DNA of 64,000 nt from assembly GCA_942493145.1 (NCBI GenBank), contig OW818679.1:2542001-2606000 (forward strand), read 5' to 3'. The DNA is from ENR-C20 sp942493145 (lineage in GTDB: Bacteria > Bacillota > Clostridia > Acetivibrionales > DTU013). The notes under the pieces are model-generated. The model was given only the letters and a program-made list of their open reading frames with translations. It was not told where the DNA came from and ran no database searches. How positions within the stretch are numbered: position 1 is the stretch's first letter; every line of letters begins with the position of its first letter. Shown in pieces: positions 9,519-18,326 of this stretch. The position numbers and the translations under genes are program-made.

Positions 9519-10973
9519 TCAATCGAAGTTTTTAATGATATAGTCCGCAGCATGCTCGCCGGCCATCCGCCCGCTGTTGATGGCAAAGCCCATGGTGTTG
9601 CCAGGCAGTATGAATACATAGGAGTCGCCGTAGATGGTGCAGGCATCGGTCCCGGCAGCGTACAGCCCTGAAATCACTTCGAACTCCTTTGTTAAAACTT
9701 CCGTTTTATAATTGATCTTGATACCGCCCAGGCTCCCGTAGCCGCTGGGGAAGAACCTGGCCGCATAATACCTGGGTCCGGTGATAGGCTTAAGATACCT
9801 GTAGTTTTTGTTGAAAAGGAAATCCCTTTCCTTGCAGCACGCATTATATTCTCCGACGGTCTTCAGAAGGCCTTCCTTGTTGATACCTGTCTTTTCGGCC
9901 AGTTCCTCCAGGGAATCTGCCGCGAAAATATGTGGGTCATTGTTCTCAAGGGCAAACTTCATCTGTTTGTCATAGTCTTCAGCATTCTTCACGTGGGATA
10001 CGAGGTTCACATCCTCCACCCCGTATTTCTTATAGTACTTCTTTATGGAATCGTCTATGATGGAGAAGCCCATACTGTTCTTTTGAGTCGCGAGAGCGTT
10101 TGATGTAAAGGTGGAGTTGGCCATCACCTCTTCGTTCATAAAACGCTCACCGTCAAGGTTTACAAAAAGGTTGGGCTGACTGTGTACGGACAATACTGTC
10201 GGGATCTCATTAGGGCTGGGGCATGCATATGCAACCTCCATATTATACCCGGTCTCCCCCGCTCCCACTTCATGGGCCATCCTGATGCCATCCCCGGTCA
10301 TTCCCGGTATTCTGAAGGAAAACATATCCTTTCCCCATTCATACCCTGTATATTTTTTGATCATCTCCGGGTTGTCACCAAAACCACCGGTCGCTACGAT
10401 GACGGCAGAGCTGTCCACCCTGATCTCCTCACCATTCATGTCCTGTCCGATCACACCCTTTATGATGCCATCTTCCCGAATGATTTTTTTAGCCGGGGTC
10501 TCCAGCAGGAATTTCACGCCCAGTTCCTCAGCCCTTTCAGTCATGAGCTTGTACATGCGGGAAGCTGCACGCGGTCCGGGAACTCCCGATTCAGGCTTCA
10601 CGATGTGCCAGGTGGCCTCTGAACTCGGGAAGTACTTGAAGGCGCCTGCAAATTCAACGCCCATGTCTTCAAGCCACTCTATGGTATCTGCGGATTTCCA
10701 GATATATTCCCTGACCAGTCGTGCATCCACCCTCCAATGGGTATAGTCCATGAATTTGGTGAAGGCCTCCTCTTTTGTCAGTTTGATCATCTGTTCCTTC
10801 TGGTGCCTGGTTTCAACCCCCAGCGGACCCATGCCCATATTTCCGGCACCGCCTGTGGTGGTAGCCTTTTCAAGTACAATTACACTCATATCCTTTTCAG
10901 CTGCAGCTATAGCTGCTGCAAGTCCTGCAGGCCCTGCCGCGATGACTGCTACGTCGCATTCGAATGTTCTCAT
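9519..10973 (-). CDS. FrdA/KstD-type FAD-dependent reductase
   Basis: The 484-aa protein opens with the FAD-binding Rossmann motif AAGPAGLAAAIAAAE and continues with TTGGAGNMGMGPLG, IVATGGFGDNPEM, and the C-terminal GSLGGIKINYKTEVL and NTMGFAINSGRMAGEHAADYI typical of the fumarate reductase/urocanate reductase/KstD flavoprotein family. There is no signal peptide or covalent-heme domain, so it is a cytoplasmic single-domain form needing an external electron donor. Substrates in the family are alpha,beta-unsaturated acids or ketones. AAAGGA precedes the ATG. A 290-bp gap separates it from AOR upstream, so it may have its own promoter; ACP follows 87 bp downstream. Confidence 0.87.
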   Translation of the reverse strand: MRTFECDVAVIAAGPAGLAAAIAAAEKDMSVIVLEKATTTGGAGNMGMGPLGVETRHQKEQMIKLTKEEAFTKFMDYTHWRVDARLVREYIWKSADTIEWLEDMGVEFAGAFKYFPSSEATWHIVKPESGVPGPRAASRMYKLMTERAEELGVKFLLETPAKKIIREDGIIKGVIGQDMNGEEIRVDSSAVIVATGGFGDNPEMIKKYTGYEWGKDMFSFRIPGMTGDGIRMAHEVGAGETGYNMEVAYACPSPNEIPTVLSVHSQPNLFVNLDGERFMNEEVMANSTFTSNALATQKNSMGFSIIDDSIKKYYKKYGVEDVNLVSHVKNAEDYDKQMKFALENNDPHIFAADSLEELAEKTGINKEGLLKTVGEYNACCKERDFLFNKNYRYLKPITGPRYYAARFFPSGYGSLGGIKINYKTEVLTKEFEVISGLYAAGTDACTIYGDSYVFILPGNTMGFAINSGRMAGEHAADYIIKNFD

Positions 10974-11175
10974 ATACCGGATTCCTTTCCAAAAAATATA
11001 TTGAATGAAAAATGTTAAATTAAAATAAATGTCCTCAGTTTAATTTTATAAAAACAAAAACTAAAGCACTGCCCCAATTCAAACTTTTCATTTGTATTTT
11101 TGCAACCAATTCCTGTACCCATTTATCATGCGCCTATTCCGGTAATAATTCGAAACATATGGTAAGAATAATAAA

Positions 11176-11230
11176 GGGAACATACCTCCATTTGACAGTA
11201 CAAAAACTTCAAGCTGGAAGGCATGTCCCC
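11176..11230. repeat. Imperfect inverted repeat of the GGGGACAT type
   Basis: Arms GGGAACATACCTCCA (11176-11190) and GGAAGGCATGTCCCC (11216-11230) pair with a few mismatches around a 25-base loop. The arm resembles the right arm of the 38017-38044 hairpin, which contains GAGGTATGTCCC. It occupies the 290-bp gap between AOR and the flavoprotein gene. No U-run follows it, so it is not an obvious terminator. No gene is seen in the rest of the gap. Confidence 0.5.
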
Positions 11231-11263
11231 AATCATTATATCCTGGTGTTGCAAAGTTCTTAA

Positions 11264-13129
11264 TTAAGCTTCAGGATAAATATCCCTTATCACATTATCC
11301 AGACCGTCGATTTTTTCCAGGGTCTCTTTCTTCGGTACTGAATCCTGCTCATATCCCATCAACCGGTAAAAATTGTTCCCGAAGCGCTCCACATCAACCG
11401 TGACATCTGCCAGCGGACCATCCTTGAGAGGTGGTATACCGATGATACGGTCCGAAATGGTCGCATCCTTCCGCCGGAAACCTTCTCTCAGGTTGAATGC
11501 ATGGCGTATGGTGAACAGGCGCCTGCCCAGTGCCGTCCATTCCTCTTCGCTGTAGTTGAAGCCCGTGGCCGCGTTTATAAGCCCCAAATGGGTTCCGGGA
11601 GCCAGACCGAACTCCGTAAACATGCAGTAGCCTGCGGAGTTCATAATTTCATATAGTATGGTTCCTGAAACATCCTCCCCGGCAAGTGCATCATAGTTGA
11701 ACTTGACTTCAGGCGGCTGGTTGCCGCAATTGGCGCCCAGCCCTCCCTTGACATGACGGCCCGGGGTTGGGTCATATTTGTAAGTGCGTGCAAGGCCGGG
11801 ACCGAAACGTGGATCATGCTGGGGAATCTCGATTTTACCGGCTACCACCAGACACTCATGGCCGCGTCCAAAATAATCTGCAGCGAAAGCAGAGCCGTTG
11901 CCAAGCACCGACCCAACGCCCTCTCCATTGCAGATCTTTTCTGTCATTGCCACAATAGCCTCTCCATTCCCCCATTCAAGTGCAATACCGTCGAGATCAT
12001 CAATGGAAAGGATTCCGGAAGTATGGCATTCCATTGCCCAGGCAATGGTCCCGCCAACTGTTATCGTATCAAGCCCGTATTCATTGCATAAAAAATTGCA
12101 TCTGTTTAATACCACAGGGTCACCATTCAACATCATGCTTCCGAACATTCCGGCGGTTTCATATTCAGGCCGGCCGGTTTCTTTTATATGTACATCTCCC
12201 TCATGGATTTCATAGAGGCTGCCGCAACCGATGGGGCAGGCAGAGCATGCATATTTTTTCCGAAAGAAGCGTTTGTCCATCTCACGGGGGATGATCGGAG
12301 TGATAAGCTTTTCATCCATGTCGACTACTCCGGCGCCGGTCCAATTCTTTACGCTGGCATCTCCCAGAAGGACGTGACTGTCATAATCGGCGCTGGTGCC
12401 TCCACTTTTAAATGCGTTCACAACCGGCTGGACAGGTCCGTTTTTTTGCCAGTCCATGATGACTTTGTTCAATGAAAGCAGTTCAGCCTTGTCGGCAACC
12501 TCTACAGTCTGGTCACCGCAAACAACCAACGCCTTTAATTTTTTCGAACCCATTACAGCGCCGCTGCCTCCCCTGCCTGCGATACGGTGGGATTCGTTTA
12601 CGATACCGGCGCTCAATTGCATACGCTCACCACCTGGGGCAATAAGTGCAGCGTTGAATTTCCTGTTGCCCAGTTTTTCCTTAAGGGTTTCCTCCGCAGC
12701 AATAGTCGTCATCCCCCAAAGATCAGCTGCATCCCGTATTTCCACCTTGCCGTCATCAATCAGGATATAGACAGGGCTGGGTGCGATACCGCTGATAAAA
12801 ACGGCATCAAATCCTGCTTTCCGCAACATGGGTCCGAAGGTTCCACCTGAATTAGAGTCATTCCAGCCGCCTGTAACAGGGGATTTACTGACCACGGTAT
12901 AGCGCCCGCCCATCACAGCACCAGTCCCGTTGAGTGTACCGCTTACAAAGCCCAGCATGCTCTCAGGTGCAAAGGGATCAGTGTGTGCCGGCATCTCGTC
13001 ATAGAGGATCCTGGCTCCAAGCCCTGCACCACCGATGAAATCCCGTGCGAGCCTCTCATCCAAAGGTCTCACTTCCAGCTTTCCCGTATCCAATTCTACA
13101 AAAAGAAGTTTTCCCACATAAGAATACAT
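11264..13129 (-). CDS. aor: Tungsten-dependent aldehyde:ferredoxin oxidoreductase
   Basis: At 621 aa this is full length for the AOR family. The N-terminal half shows DFIGGAGLGARIL, GRYTVVSKSPVTGGWNDSNSGG and GGERMQLSAGIVN, which form the tungstopterin-binding domain. The [4Fe-4S] ligands are CSACPIGC plus a distal Cys in NSAGYCMFTEFG. It oxidises aldehydes to acids with ferredoxin, or the reverse, in the cytoplasm. GGAGG precedes the ATG at normal spacing. It is only 27 bp downstream of a TMADH-like reductase, so they are co-transcribed. The aldehyde is unknown; one produced by the class II aldolase at 17.5-18.2 kb is a possible source. Confidence 0.95.
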   Translation of the reverse strand: MYSYVGKLLFVELDTGKLEVRPLDERLARDFIGGAGLGARILYDEMPAHTDPFAPESMLGFVSGTLNGTGAVMGGRYTVVSKSPVTGGWNDSNSGGTFGPMLRKAGFDAVFISGIAPSPVYILIDDGKVEIRDAADLWGMTTIAAEETLKEKLGNRKFNAALIAPGGERMQLSAGIVNESHRIAGRGGSGAVMGSKKLKALVVCGDQTVEVADKAELLSLNKVIMDWQKNGPVQPVVNAFKSGGTSADYDSHVLLGDASVKNWTGAGVVDMDEKLITPIIPREMDKRFFRKKYACSACPIGCGSLYEIHEGDVHIKETGRPEYETAGMFGSMMLNGDPVVLNRCNFLCNEYGLDTITVGGTIAWAMECHTSGILSIDDLDGIALEWGNGEAIVAMTEKICNGEGVGSVLGNGSAFAADYFGRGHECLVVAGKIEIPQHDPRFGPGLARTYKYDPTPGRHVKGGLGANCGNQPPEVKFNYDALAGEDVSGTILYEIMNSAGYCMFTEFGLAPGTHLGLINAATGFNYSEEEWTALGRRLFTIRHAFNLREGFRRKDATISDRIIGIPPLKDGPLADVTVDVERFGNNFYRLMGYEQDSVPKKETLEKIDGLDNVIRDIYPEA

Positions 13130-13156
13130 GCCTATTCCTCCATTCTCCGTATCAAT

Positions 13157-15112
13157 CTACATGTCTTTGGCAAGATAGTATGCTGTAGACACCGCCTGTG
13201 CCACCTGCCTCGGTTTTACACAATCGCCGATGAAGTAAAATTCATCCACAAAGCCCCTGAGAGAATCCACAACATCTTTACGTGAACGCAGCCCGACAGA
13301 GCAAATGACTTTATCCGCTTTGAAAAAAATCTCCCTGCCATCGGCGCCTTCACAGACAATTCCATCCTTCGTGATGCTTCGCCCGGTTGTATTTGTGACT
13401 ACATTCACATATTTCTTAAGTTCAATACCGAGTGCCATTTTGTGGATCACATTCGCTTCAGGGGCAACTTCATCCCTCATTTCAATGATTGTGACCTTTT
13501 TCCCGGCCATACCCAGATTAATTGCCGATTCACACCCGACAAGGCCTCCTCCGAGTATCACTATCTCATTCCCCAGGTTTTCAATATCTTTTTCGGCATC
13601 AGCTGCCATAATGACCTTTTCGGAATCAATTCCCGGAATATCGGGAATAATTGCTGACGCTCCTGCTGCAACGATCAGTACATCAAAATTCGACGACTCC
13701 ACATATTGAGATGTTACCACGGTATTAAGGAATACTTTTGCTCCCGACCTGAATAGCCTTCTTTCCAGGCATTTGCTGAATTTATACAAGTCATTTTTAA
13801 ACGGTACATATGCCGCAAATTGGAGGGCTCCTCCCAAAGATCCGGTTTTTTCACACAAGGTCACATCATGACCACGTTCAGCCGCAGTGATTGCTGCCTG
13901 CATCCCACCAGGACCGCCGCCGACAACCAGGATTCTTTTCAGTCCCGCTGGTGGTACGGCATGGACTTTTTCATCCAATTCGTTTCCAATAACGGGATTT
14001 ACGGTACACATGATCGAATGTCTTGTTATGGCATCACCAAAACATTCAAAACAACGCAGGCATGGTGTAATATCATCCGCCTTGCCTGTCTGTGCTTTTC
14101 TTGGCAAGTACGGGTCCGCCAGCAAGGCACGGGCCATTTCCACAATGTCGGCTTTTCCTGATGCTATTATTTCTTCACATTGAGCAGGGTCATTGAGTCC
14201 ACCCACACAGGAAACCGGTTTTTTAACAGCTTTTTTGATCGCTGCAGCCAGATACACGTTGCATCCGTGTTCCAGAAACATGGAAGGATGGGTCCTTACA
14301 AATAAATTATTTTCGTCATGAGATCCGCAGGAGATATTATACAGGTCAACCTTATCCTCAACCAGTTTCGCAACTTCGATGCAATCTTCAAGAGTCAATC
14401 CGCCTTCAGAGAAATCGTCACCATTTATTCGAATTTGAATGGGAAACCCTTTCCCAACTGCTTCCCGCACCTTGTCCAAAGACATAAGAAGGAATCTGGC
14501 TCTGTTCTCCAGGCTTCCTCCGAACTCATCCGTCCTCCTGTTCTGAGCTGGAGAAAGGAATTGTGAAAACAGCCATCCGTGCGCTGCATGTATCATAAGC
14601 ATTTCAAACCCGGCTTTTTTTACCATTGCCGCAGCCCTGCCATAAGAATCGATTATTTCACAGATTATTTCCCTGGGCATCTCTAGAATCTGTTCTCCGT
14701 TTTCAGTGACTTCCGCACTCGGTCCGTAGGAAGCCCTACCTGATGTTTGCTCTCCTCCAATGCTCACAAGTCCGGCGTATTTACCACCGTGGGACAATTC
14801 AACATTGGGTATTGCACCGTGCCGTGCAATTGCTTTAGCTGTATTCGTCAAAGAAGACAGAGTATTCGGGTCATCCAACAGAACCTGACTGTCATGGGAT
14901 TTTCCCGTAACCGCATGCACAATACTTTCACCAAGTGTTACAACGGCGCAGCCGCCTTTCGCTTTCAGCTCGTAATATGCAATATTCTCCGCTGTCAGAT
15001 GCCCTGCGGGTGTTAAGGTCATAAGGCTTGTCGGTGCGGCAATGATCCTGTTCTTCAATATTATGTTTCCGATCTGGATCGGACTGAAAAGATTCGGATA
15101 ATTGTTTTTCAT
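13157..15112 (-). CDS. TMADH/2,4-dienoyl-CoA-reductase-type Fe-S flavoenzyme
   Basis: The 651-aa protein joins an FMN-binding TIM barrel of the old yellow enzyme family (about 1-370; IHAAHGWLFSQFLSP and DEFGGSLENR) to an FAD/NAD(P)H module (about 390-650; VVGGGPGGMQAAITAAERG and ILGGGLVGCESAINL). Between them are four cysteines with spacing CX2CX2CX11C, the trimethylamine-dehydrogenase-like form rather than the CX2CX3C of FadH. Family members reduce unsaturated acyl-CoAs, bile-acid enones or related substrates. AAGGGG precedes the ATG. It leads an operon with AOR. A paralogue of nearly equal length is encoded at 47235-49181. Confidence 0.92.
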   Translation of the reverse strand: MKNNYPNLFSPIQIGNIILKNRIIAAPTSLMTLTPAGHLTAENIAYYELKAKGGCAVVTLGESIVHAVTGKSHDSQVLLDDPNTLSSLTNTAKAIARHGAIPNVELSHGGKYAGLVSIGGEQTSGRASYGPSAEVTENGEQILEMPREIICEIIDSYGRAAAMVKKAGFEMLMIHAAHGWLFSQFLSPAQNRRTDEFGGSLENRARFLLMSLDKVREAVGKGFPIQIRINGDDFSEGGLTLEDCIEVAKLVEDKVDLYNISCGSHDENNLFVRTHPSMFLEHGCNVYLAAAIKKAVKKPVSCVGGLNDPAQCEEIIASGKADIVEMARALLADPYLPRKAQTGKADDITPCLRCFECFGDAITRHSIMCTVNPVIGNELDEKVHAVPPAGLKRILVVGGGPGGMQAAITAAERGHDVTLCEKTGSLGGALQFAAYVPFKNDLYKFSKCLERRLFRSGAKVFLNTVVTSQYVESSNFDVLIVAAGASAIIPDIPGIDSEKVIMAADAEKDIENLGNEIVILGGGLVGCESAINLGMAGKKVTIIEMRDEVAPEANVIHKMALGIELKKYVNVVTNTTGRSITKDGIVCEGADGREIFFKADKVICSVGLRSRKDVVDSLRGFVDEFYFIGDCVKPRQVAQAVSTAYYLAKDM

Positions 15113-15164
15113 ATGATTTCCCCTTATTTTATGATATGGATTAAAAATTTTCTATTAAATTCAT

Positions 15165-15193
15165 TATATAATATACAAATTCAATTATATCAA
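15165..15193 (-). promoter_or_regulatory. Probable sigma-A promoter of the OYE-AOR operon
   Basis: On the minus strand TTGATA (15188-15193) is followed after 17 bases by TATATA (15165-15170); TATAAT is also present at 19-base spacing. The -35 box overlaps the U-tract of the upstream MFS terminator, so this operon starts immediately after the previous one ends. Confidence 0.5.
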
Positions 15194-15222
15194 AAATGCT
15201 CCTCAAAAGGTTATTGAGGAGC
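15190..15222 (-). terminator. Rho-independent terminator of the aldolase-dehydrogenase-MFS operon
   Basis: GCTCCTCAA and TTGAGGAGC (15198-15222) form a perfect 9-bp stem with a 7-base loop, followed on the minus strand by five Ts. The stem begins inside the last codons of the MFS gene. Confidence 0.85.
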
Positions 15223-16419
15223 AGGTATTATTCTTTTCGATGACAGACCCGCAAACAGTACAAACGATACCGCACATAATACCGCCCCTGCGCCAAAGGC
15301 CTGTGAAATACCTATATGATCAATGATCCTGACAACGATATAGTTGCCAAAAATTGCTCCTGAACCGGAAAATATCGCAGTACTGAGGGATAATGCAGTA
15401 GCCTTGTGGGTTGCCGGAGTCATGGAATCTATATAATAGATGCTGCTTACGAGGAAAAGGCTAAAGGTTATGGACTGAAGAGTCTGTATTATTATTATAA
15501 TAGCTGCTGATGGCGCCAGGGAAAGTAGCAGCTGCCTGATGGCAAAAAACGCCATTGCCATACCAAGCATTTTCCTTGGCTTGAATCTTTGCAGCAGCCT
15601 GTCTGAATAAAAAAACACAGGAACCTCACTTAAAGCGCCTACTGCCATTGCCACCCCATAGAGGGCGTTGCTGCCGCCCCTGTCGGATATCAAAAGTGGA
15701 AGGTATGAGAATACAGGTGTTATTGATACATAAAACAAGGCTCCGATTATCAGGAAGATTACATATTGACTATTCCGGAAAAGGATGCCCACCTCTCTGA
15801 CACTGGCCAGCTTCGGATGGCTGCTTCCATCTTCTCCGGAAACCGGATTGGGTGTAAACCATGCTGCTATTGCAGTGATACCAGCCAAAACGCAGAATGC
15901 AACCATCAGTGCATTCAAGGAAGTCATAGCCACCAGTTTGCCCATCACCAACACAGTGACCGTGAAACCAATGGAGCTCCAAAGCCTGGCCGAGCCATAG
16001 GATTGGCCGGCGATATGCTTTACATGCCTGATGGTCCAGCTGTCGAGAAGCGGCATCAGAGGGGATATAAAAAAGGTTATAAATACTATCATGATTGAAA
16101 ATGTCACGAGATTTCCACAACGCATCAGCAACAGCATACCAACTATTGAAAGGCAGGTGCAGAAGACGGAAACCTTTTTGACTGAGCCGATCCGGTCGCT
16201 TATGATACCCCAAAGGATTTGTGAAAATATCATTATTACGGCATTCATGGTCAATACCAGACCGATTGTTGTATTATCAGCCTTCCGGTCCATCAGGAAT
16301 ACGACAATGAATGGGAACAGGCAACCAGTCGTAGCCCCGAAAAAAAACAGCAGGACGAATAAGCTGCCGGCTTTATGAATACTTCCTGCTTTATTAATGC
16401 TTCCCGCTTTATTTGTCAT
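15211..16419 (-). CDS. MFS transporter, 12-helix carrier
   Basis: The 402-aa protein has about twelve hydrophobic helices and the MFS loop 2-3 signature GIISDRIGSVKK. It resembles the LacY/nucleoside-symporter-like MFS group (QILWGIISDRIG, DSWTIRHVKHI). The ATG at 16419 follows GGTGG at good spacing; an upstream ATG gives five extra residues. It is the last gene of the operon behind promoter 18269-18326. Since the same regulon already has an ABC importer, it may export a product, or import a second substrate; direction cannot be read. The N-terminal 20 residues consist of three KAGS repeats. Confidence 0.85.
   Translation of the reverse strand: MTNKAGSINKAGSIHKAGSLFVLLFFFGATTGCLFPFIVVFLMDRKADNTTIGLVLTMNAVIMIFSQILWGIISDRIGSVKKVSVFCTCLSIVGMLLLMRCGNLVTFSIMIVFITFFISPLMPLLDSWTIRHVKHIAGQSYGSARLWSSIGFTVTVLVMGKLVAMTSLNALMVAFCVLAGITAIAAWFTPNPVSGEDGSSHPKLASVREVGILFRNSQYVIFLIIGALFYVSITPVFSYLPLLISDRGGSNALYGVAMAVGALSEVPVFFYSDRLLQRFKPRKMLGMAMAFFAIRQLLLSLAPSAAIIIIIQTLQSITFSLFLVSSIYYIDSMTPATHKATALSLSTAIFSGSGAIFGNYIVVRIIDHIGISQAFGAGAVLCAVSFVLFAGLSSKRIIPAPQ
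16360..16413 (-). repeat. Three in-frame 18-bp repeats at the MFS N-terminus
   Basis: Codons 3-20 of the MFS gene read NKAGSI, NKAGSI, HKAGSL: three near-copies of an 18-bp unit just before the first membrane helix. The synonymous positions differ (GCG/GCA/GCC for Ala), so the duplication is not very recent or is under coding selection. Confidence 0.8.
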
Positions 16420-16469
16420 GTGCGTTCCACCCATCCAGAGAATTTACAGCTCCACGCCAGACATTATTT

Positions 16470-17516
16470 TCATCTCTTCCAGATATACTGCCGTTCTTTG
16501 CCTTTCAGCCAGGCAAGGATATCCTGAGCTATGATTTCTCCCGACCAATTATCCACATCCGTAGTGAGACCTGCCAGATGCGGTGTCAACACGACGTTCC
16601 TCATTTTCAACAGCGGGTGGTTTGCCGGTATGGGTTCCTCCCAGAAAACATCCAACGCCGCACCGCCAATTTTTTTCTGCTCCAACGCATCTACAAGAGC
16701 TTTTTGATTTATAACCGCCGCTCTTGCTGTATTCACGAAAAATGCCGTGGGCTTCATGCGTCCAAACCAGCTTTCGTCAACTATCCCAGTCGTGCCTGGG
16801 TTGACCGGCAGATGGATACTGACAACATCGCTGCTAGTCAGCAAGCAGTCCAGAGTTACTGGTTCCACTCCGTCTTTCAGCATTTTTTCCTCCGGGCAAT
16901 AGGGGTCATATGAAACCACTTTCATTCCAAACGCCTGTGCCAGCTTGGCAGTTTTTATTCCAATCGCGCCATATCCTACTATTCCAAGCGTATGGCCATG
17001 CATTTCAAATCCTATTCCATAATCAATTATAGGATGTGTTTCATCCAAAGGGCCCCATATAACATTTTTCTTATCATCCACATCATATACATTTTCTTTT
17101 TCAGCTCCGAGATGTTCCCCGGTCTTAAGACCCGCATGGCCTACAGCAATTTTGCGTGTAGCGGCAAGAATCAACCCGATGGTGAACTCAGATACCGCAA
17201 CTGCATTACGGCCAGGCGTATAGGACAGCTTCACCCCAGTTTTGGAGAGTGCTTCATGGTCTACTGTTACCGGTGTGCCTTTTGCACAGCCTATGAATTT
17301 CATTCCGGCAGCAGCCCAGGCCTCAATGCATTTTGCTGTAGCCTTTTCATCACCCAGTACGATTAGTTCTGCACCTTCACATTCTGCAAGCAATTCTTCC
17401 TCTGTTACATTTCCTTTACCATGCTTTAACTCACCGCAAAGCTTTATATCACAATATTCTGCAATTTCTTTCAATCGTTTTTCCGGTATTGCGGTACATA
17501 GCGCCATTTTTTTCAT
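16470..17516 (-). CDS. D-2-hydroxyacid dehydrogenase (SerA-like)
   Basis: This 348-aa protein has the NAD-binding motif GIVGYGAIGIKTAKLAQAFG, the catalytic Arg in FFVNTARAAVI, Glu in DVFWEEPIP and the His in LTPHLAG, all typical of the D-isomer-specific 2-hydroxyacid dehydrogenases. It lacks the ACT domain of long PGDH forms and has an inserted segment near residues 150-170. The ATG at 17516 follows AGGGGTGG; a start 39 bases upstream would overlap the aldolase gene. It is 16 bp downstream of the class II aldolase and shares its promoter, so it probably interconverts a hydroxyacid and ketoacid in the sugar pathway rather than making serine. Confidence 0.88.
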   Translation of the reverse strand: MKKMALCTAIPEKRLKEIAEYCDIKLCGELKHGKGNVTEEELLAECEGAELIVLGDEKATAKCIEAWAAAGMKFIGCAKGTPVTVDHEALSKTGVKLSYTPGRNAVAVSEFTIGLILAATRKIAVGHAGLKTGEHLGAEKENVYDVDDKKNVIWGPLDETHPIIDYGIGFEMHGHTLGIVGYGAIGIKTAKLAQAFGMKVVSYDPYCPEEKMLKDGVEPVTLDCLLTSSDVVSIHLPVNPGTTGIVDESWFGRMKPTAFFVNTARAAVINQKALVDALEQKKIGGAALDVFWEEPIPANHPLLKMRNVVLTPHLAGLTTDVDNWSGEIIAQDILAWLKGKERQYIWKR

Positions 17517-17532
17517 TTTGCCACCCCTTTTA

Positions 17533-18171
17533 CTATACTGCTTTATCCGCAGCAATCATTGCCTTGATTTTTGCAATGGTATCGTCTGTCAGCGGCTGGT
17601 AAGTGCCCAGCAGCTTGGAATAACATGCGACCTGTGCCGCTTCCTCCGTGTATACTGCCGCGCTCATAGCCTCTTTGATGCTTTTTCCTGCACAGAACAT
17701 ACCATGATTTTTAAGAAGGACAACATTCCCACGATCAAGGGTTTCGGCCACAGCATCTGCCAGTTCCTTGCTTCCGGGCATTATAAAAGGTACTGCTGGT
17801 GCAGGCAGGAACTCTGCCTGGGGTGGGGTTGACGGAAGCAGGTCCTCACCTGACATGGCCATGGCAGTTACATACATTCCATGTGTATGAACAGTAGCTT
17901 TAATGTCAGGACGTGCACGCAGGACTGCTGTATGCATCGGTGTTTCGGAAGAGGGCTTGAACGGTCCATCCAGCCATTTGCCATCCAGGGAAATGATTGC
18001 AATATCTTCTGCTTTCATAGTTTTGTAAGGAATTCCGCTTGGTGTAATAGCGGCTACTTCTTCTACATCGTCTCTGACTGCAATATTCCCTGAAGTACCA
18101 TTTATCAATCCTAATTCTGTAGCTTCTATTATTGCTGTCAGCACTTGCTGGCGTATCTTCTCGTATTTCAT
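17533..18171 (-). CDS. Class II aldolase / sugar-phosphate 4-epimerase family
   Basis: A 212-aa protein with the complete zinc site of the family: Glu76 in SSETPMH, His95 and His97 in VHTHGMY, and His156 in LLKNHGMF. The substrate phosphate loop appears as NGTSGNIAVR near residue 24. Members cleave L-fuculose-1-P or L-rhamnulose-1-P to DHAP plus lactaldehyde, or epimerise L-ribulose-5-P. The accompanying kinase and polyol-type dehydrogenase fit aldolase action on a ketose phosphate. AGGAAG precedes the ATG. It is the first gene behind the conserved promoter at 18269-18326. Confidence 0.9.
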   Translation of the reverse strand: MKYEKIRQQVLTAIIEATELGLINGTSGNIAVRDDVEEVAAITPSGIPYKTMKAEDIAIISLDGKWLDGPFKPSSETPMHTAVLRARPDIKATVHTHGMYVTAMAMSGEDLLPSTPPQAEFLPAPAVPFIMPGSKELADAVAETLDRGNVVLLKNHGMFCAGKSIKEAMSAAVYTEEAAQVACYSKLLGTYQPLTDDTIAKIKAMIAADKAV

Positions 18172-18268
18172 GTCTTTACACTTCCTTTTTATAAATTATT
18201 TTTTACTGCTGAATTGTGTCCTCATTATTGAAGTTGATTTTCAAAACCTGAATGGTTCCCCTGATAAT

Positions 18269-18326
18269 ATGTTAATACACCCATATTTGCATTTCAAACA
18301 GAGTCATTCCGGAGTATACCGGAAAT
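18269..18326 (-). promoter_or_regulatory. Regulon promoter A with upstream 18-bp operator
   Basis: Reading the minus strand, the perfect palindrome TTCCGGTATACTCCGGAA (18307-18324) is followed by 9 bases, then TTGAAA (18292-18297), 17 bases and TAACAT (18269-18274). It overlaps the end of the upstream ABC permease gene and drives the aldolase gene about 100 bases away. Promoters B (23195-23252) and C (28179-28236) have identical spacing and near-identical sequence from the operator to the -35 box. Confidence 0.85.

Noticed and set aside
11088..11183. Possible 31-aa leftward gene between AOR and the flavoprotein
   Set aside because: GGAGG abuts the ATG without spacing, the start falls in an inverted repeat, and the product resembles no family.
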